Shown here: positions 61,275-64,000 of the stretch, piece by piece
How the letters are laid out: each line of letters opens with the position of its first letter
Numbering within the stretch: the stretch's first letter is position 1
DNA from: Pseudomonas fortuita
Lineage (GTDB): Bacteria; Pseudomonadota; Gammaproteobacteria; Pseudomonadales; Pseudomonadaceae
Assembly: GCF_026898135.2 (NCBI RefSeq)
Contig: NZ_CP114035.2
Coordinates: forward strand, 5,497,501 to 5,561,500
Length of the DNA: 64,000 nucleotides
Direction of reading: 5' to 3'
The notes under the pieces: generated by a model
Told to the model about the DNA's origin: nothing
The model's input: the letters and a program-made list of their open reading frames with translations, nothing else
Databases searched by the model: none
Made by a program: the position numbers and the translations under genes

Positions 61275-62630
61275 TCAACGCACCAGGCAAGGCCGCTTGT
61301 GATCGAAGCGCCAGCCCGGGATCAGAAACTGCATCGCCACGCTGTCATCCCGCGCCCCCAGCCCCATGTTGCGGTAGCACTCATGGGCCTTGGCCAACTG
61401 GTCCTCATCCAGCTCCACCCCCAGCCCCGGCCGGGCCGGGACCCGCACATGCCCGTCGACAATGCGCAGCGGCTCACGGGTCAGGCGCTGGCCGTCCTGC
61501 CAGATCCAGTGGGTGTCGATTGCGGTGATCTCGCCCGGCGCCGCCGCCGCCACCTGGGTGAACATCGCCAGCGAAATGTCGAAGTGGTTGTTCGAATGCG
61601 AACCCCAGGTCAGCCCCCAGTCATTGCACATCTGCGCTACCCGCACCGAGCCCTGCATGGTCCAGAAGTGCGGATCGGCCAGCGGAATATCCACTGCCTG
61701 CGACTGGATCGCATGGCCCATCTGCCGCCAGTCGGTGGCAATCATGTTGGTGGCGGTGGGCAGGCCGGTGGCACGGCGGAACTCGGCCATCACCTCACGG
61801 CCCGAGTAACCGTTCTCGGCGCCGCAGGGGTCTTCGGCATAGGCCAGTACGTGATGCTTGTCGCGACACAGGGCAATGGCCTCTTTCAGTGACCAGGCGC
61901 CGTTAGGGTCAAGGGTGATACGGGCTTCGGGGAAGCGCTCGGCCAGCGCCGTCACTGCTTCCATCTCCTCTTCGCCACGCAGCACACCGCCCTTGAGCTT
62001 GAAGTCGCTGAAGCCATAGCGCTGCTCGGCCGCTTCGGCCAGACGCACCACCGCTTCCGGGGTCAAGGCCTTCTCGTGGCGCACGCGGAACCAGTCGTCA
62101 TCGGCATCGGCCTCATTGCGGTAGGCCAGGTCGGTGTGTTGACGGTCGCCGATGTAGAACAGGTAACCCAGCATCTTCACCGCATCGCGCTGCTGCCCCT
62201 CGCCCAGCAAGGCTGCCATAGGCACGTTGAGGTGCTGGCCAAGCAGGTCGAGCAGTGCCGACTCGATGGCCGTTACTGCATGCACGGTAATGCGCAGGTC
62301 AAACGTCTGCAGGCCGCGACCAGCCGAGTCCCGGCTGGCAAAGGTCTGGCGCATGGCATTGAGCACGCGCTGGTAGTGGCCGATCGGCTGGCCGAGCACC
62401 AGGTTGCGGGCGTCTTCCAGGGTCTGGCGAATGTTTTCACCGCCAGGCACCTCGCCCAGCCCGGTATTGCCAGCGCTGTCGCGCAGCACTACCACGTTGC
62501 GGGTGAAATACGGGCCATGGGCGCCACTGAGGTTCAGCAGCATGCTGTCATGGCCGGCCACGGGAATAACGCGCAGGTCGGTGACCACCGGAGTACTGGT
62601 ATGAACGGCGGGATTGGTCTGCATAGTCAT
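61275..62630 (-). CDS. gudD: glucarate dehydratase (enolase superfamily)
   Basis: This protein of about 451 residues has an N-terminal capping domain and a barrel with the mandelate-racemase/glucarate motifs: FKLKGG (base Lys), LDPNGAW and YAEDPCG (metal Asp/Glu), [11 protein letters not shown], and [15 protein letters not shown] (His-Asp dyad). It dehydrates D-glucarate to 5-keto-4-deoxyglucarate. The ATG at 62630 follows the transporter gene by 19 bases, so the two are co-transcribed. An upstream in-frame extension overlaps the transporter gene and was rejected. Confidence 0.93.
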   Translation of the reverse strand: MTMQTNPAVHTSTPVVTDLRVIPVAGHDSMLLNLSGAHGPYFTRNVVVLRDSAGNTGLGEVPGGENIRQTLEDARNLVLGQPIGHYQRVLNAMRQTFASRDSAGRGLQTFDLRITVHAVTAIESALLDLLGQHLNVPMAALLGEGQQRDAVKMLGYLFYIGDRQHTDLAYRNEADADDDWFRVRHEKALTPEAVVRLAEAAEQRYGFSDFKLKGGVLRGEEEMEAVTALAERFPEARITLDPNGAWSLKEAIALCRDKHHVLAYAEDPCGAENGYSGREVMAEFRRATGLPTATNMIATDWRQMGHAIQSQAVDIPLADPHFWTMQGSVRVAQMCNDWGLTWGSHSNNHFDISLAMFTQVAAAAPGEITAIDTHWIWQDGQRLTREPLRIVDGHVRVPARPGLGVELDEDQLAKAHECYRNMGLGARDDSVAMQFLIPGWRFDHKRPCLVR

Positions 62631-62649
62631 GATTGTTGTCTCGCAGTCA

Positions 62650-64000
62650 TCAGTGGGTATGGCCCAGGGCCGAGGGGGCCTTGAGGTCATCGGTAGGGGC
62701 GCCCTTGGGGCGAGTGCGTACAAAGAAGATGGCAATGGCCGCCAGCACCGAGGTCACGGCCAGGCCGTACAGCCCACCCTGGATCGAACCGGTCTGCTGC
62801 TCCAGCAGGCCGAAGGTGGTGGGGGCAACAAAGCCGCCGAGGTTGCCGACCGAGTTGATCAGGGCGATCACTGCCGCCGCGATGCGGGCATCCAGGTAAC
62901 CCTGCGGGATCGGCCAGAACAGTGACGATGCCGACTTGAACCCGATGGCCGCGAAGCACACGGCGACAAAGGCGAACACCGGCCCACCGGTGGTGGACAT
63001 GAACATGCCGATGGCGGCGACCAACAGGGCACCGGCTACCCAGGCCTGCTGGAACTTCCAGCGCGCAGAACCAGCGGCAAAGGCGTACATGGCCAGGATC
63101 GAGATCAGCCACGGGATCGAGTTGAAAAAGCCGACCTGCAGGTCGCTGAGGTCACCCATGCGCTTGATGATGCTAGGCAGCCAGAAGGTGGCAGCGTAGA
63201 TGGTCAACTGAATGCAGAAGTAGATCACGCAGAACAGCACGATCTGGCGATCCTTGAGCAGGGTCCAGGCCGATGCCTTGACTGTACCAACGGCTTCACG
63301 CTCACGTTGCTCACGGTCGATGGCGGCCACTAGCGCGTCCTGCTCGGCCTGGCTCAACCACTTGGCATCTTGCGGCTTGGAATCCAGCCAGAAAAACACG
63401 AAGAAGCACAGTACAACAGAGGCCATGCCTTCGATGAACAGCATCCACTGCCAGCCATGCATACCCAGGCCCTGAATCTGCATCAACGCCCCGGCCAGCG
63501 GCCCGGAAATCAGCGAAGCCAGCGCCGAACCGCTGAGGAAGATGGCAATCGCCTTACCGCGCTCGGCGCGTGGCAGCCAGCGGGTGAAGTAGTAGATCAC
63601 CCCAGGGAAGAAGCCCGCCTCGGCAACCCCCAGCAGAAAGCGCAGCACGTAAAACTGGGTTTCGTTTTGCACAAAGGCCATGGCCGTGGCTACCAAGCCC
63701 CAGGTGAACATGATGCGGGTCAGCCAAAGCCGCGCCCCCACCTTTTGCAGCAACATGTTCGAAGGCACTTCGAACAACGCATAACCAATGAAGAACAAGC
63801 CGGCGCCAAAGCCATAGGCCGCAGCGCTGATGCCCAGATCGCTTTCCAGGTGCGGGCGGATGAAACCGATATTGACGCGGTCGAGGTAGTTGACGATGAA
63901 CATGATGACAAACAGCGGCAGGACATGACGCTTGACCTTGGCCACGGCACTGGCCAAGACGTCACTGTCGTGCCGGGCAGACGGAGTGAGGGTGTCGTTC
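62650..64000 (-). CDS. glucarate/galactarate-type MFS transporter, 5' end outside window
   Basis: Twelve hydrophobic segments and the anion:cation symporter family start ([20 protein letters not shown], then [26 protein letters not shown]) identify a sugar-acid importer. The reading frame continues open to base 64000 with no good start inside the window (only a TTG at 63957), so the gene is cut by the window edge. It precedes gudD and should import glucarate or galactarate. Confidence 0.9.
   Translation of the reverse strand, partial: NDTLTPSARHDSDVLASAVAKVKRHVLPLFVIMFIVNYLDRVNIGFIRPHLESDLGISAAAYGFGAGLFFIGYALFEVPSNMLLQKVGARLWLTRIMFTWGLVATAMAFVQNETQFYVLRFLLGVAEAGFFPGVIYYFTRWLPRAERGKAIAIFLSGSALASLISGPLAGALMQIQGLGMHGWQWMLFIEGMASVVLCFFVFFWLDSKPQDAKWLSQAEQDALVAAIDREQREREAVGTVKASAWTLLKDRQIVLFCVIYFCIQLTIYAATFWLPSIIKRMGDLSDLQVGFFNSIPWLISILAMYAFAAGSARWKFQQAWVAGALLVAAIGMFMSTTGGPVFAFVAVCFAAIGFKSASSLFWPIPQGYLDARIAAAVIALINSVGNLGGFVAPTTFGLLEQQTGSIQGGLYGLAVTSVLAAIAIFFVRTRPKGAPTDDLKAPSALGHTH

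Noticed and set aside
60987..61892. 301-codon plus-strand open frame over the permease upstream region and gudD
   Set aside because: It crosses a strong terminator and is antisense to glucarate dehydratase; no protein-family features.

Overview
The window looks like chromosome of a Pseudomonas putida-group bacterium. It is GC-rich, with Pseudomonas-style REP hairpins and typical fluorescent-pseudomonad metabolic genes: a siderophore receptor with an STN domain, a GabP-type permease, and glucarate dehydratase with its transporter. These ordinary flanks surround a roughly 44-kb accessory island (about 12.1-55.9 kb) that encodes a Dot/Icm-type (type IVB) secretion system.

Left flank (1-11.9 kb). 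A minus-strand cluster holds an Ldh2-family dehydrogenase, an amino-acid-type ABC importer (binding protein, two permeases, ATPase), a DddP-like M24 lyase/hydrolase and a flavin/Fe-S demethylase-like oxidoreductase. A TetR-type regulator is divergent from it, with a strong inverted-repeat operator between the two. This looks like uptake and breakdown of a small betaine or onium osmolyte. A TonB-dependent receptor and a NERD-domain protein follow.

Island. The 3' half (33.7-55.9 kb, minus strand) is the secretion core. It runs DotJ-like, DotI, DotH, DotG, DotF, DotE/IcmC, DotP/IcmD, DotN, DotO, DotL, a zinc-ribbon membrane protein, a lytic transglycosylase, DotD, DotC, DotB, IcmT and DotM, then a DsbC-like protein, several unknowns and a lipoprotein. 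The first nine genes keep the gene order of the Legionella icmMLKEGCDJB block. DotA/TraY is transcribed separately (28.8-31.8 kb). The 5' half (12.1-28.7 kb) changes strand repeatedly and carries accessory parts. These include secreted VirB5/TrbJ-like paralogues in tandem, an M23 peptidase, an OmpA-domain protein, a relaxase-associated-domain protein, a DUF2235 (Tle1-like) lipase that is a strong effector candidate, and many unknowns. I see no relaxase, integrase, replication gene or IcmS/IcmW adaptor. This fits a protein-delivery machine like the antibacterial T4BSS (kib locus) reported in P. putida IsoF more than a conjugative element.

The most striking single item is a 150-residue mini-intein that splits the P-loop of the DotL coupling ATPase exactly between the Walker-A Lys and Thr. 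It begins with Pro and carries the Trp-Cys-Thr signature of class 3 inteins, so the secretion motor should be inactive until the protein splices.

Right flank (55.9-64 kb). A DHA2-type MFS exporter with a divergent LysR regulator, a GabP-like permease, glucarate dehydratase and a glucarate-type MFS transporter that runs off the window end.
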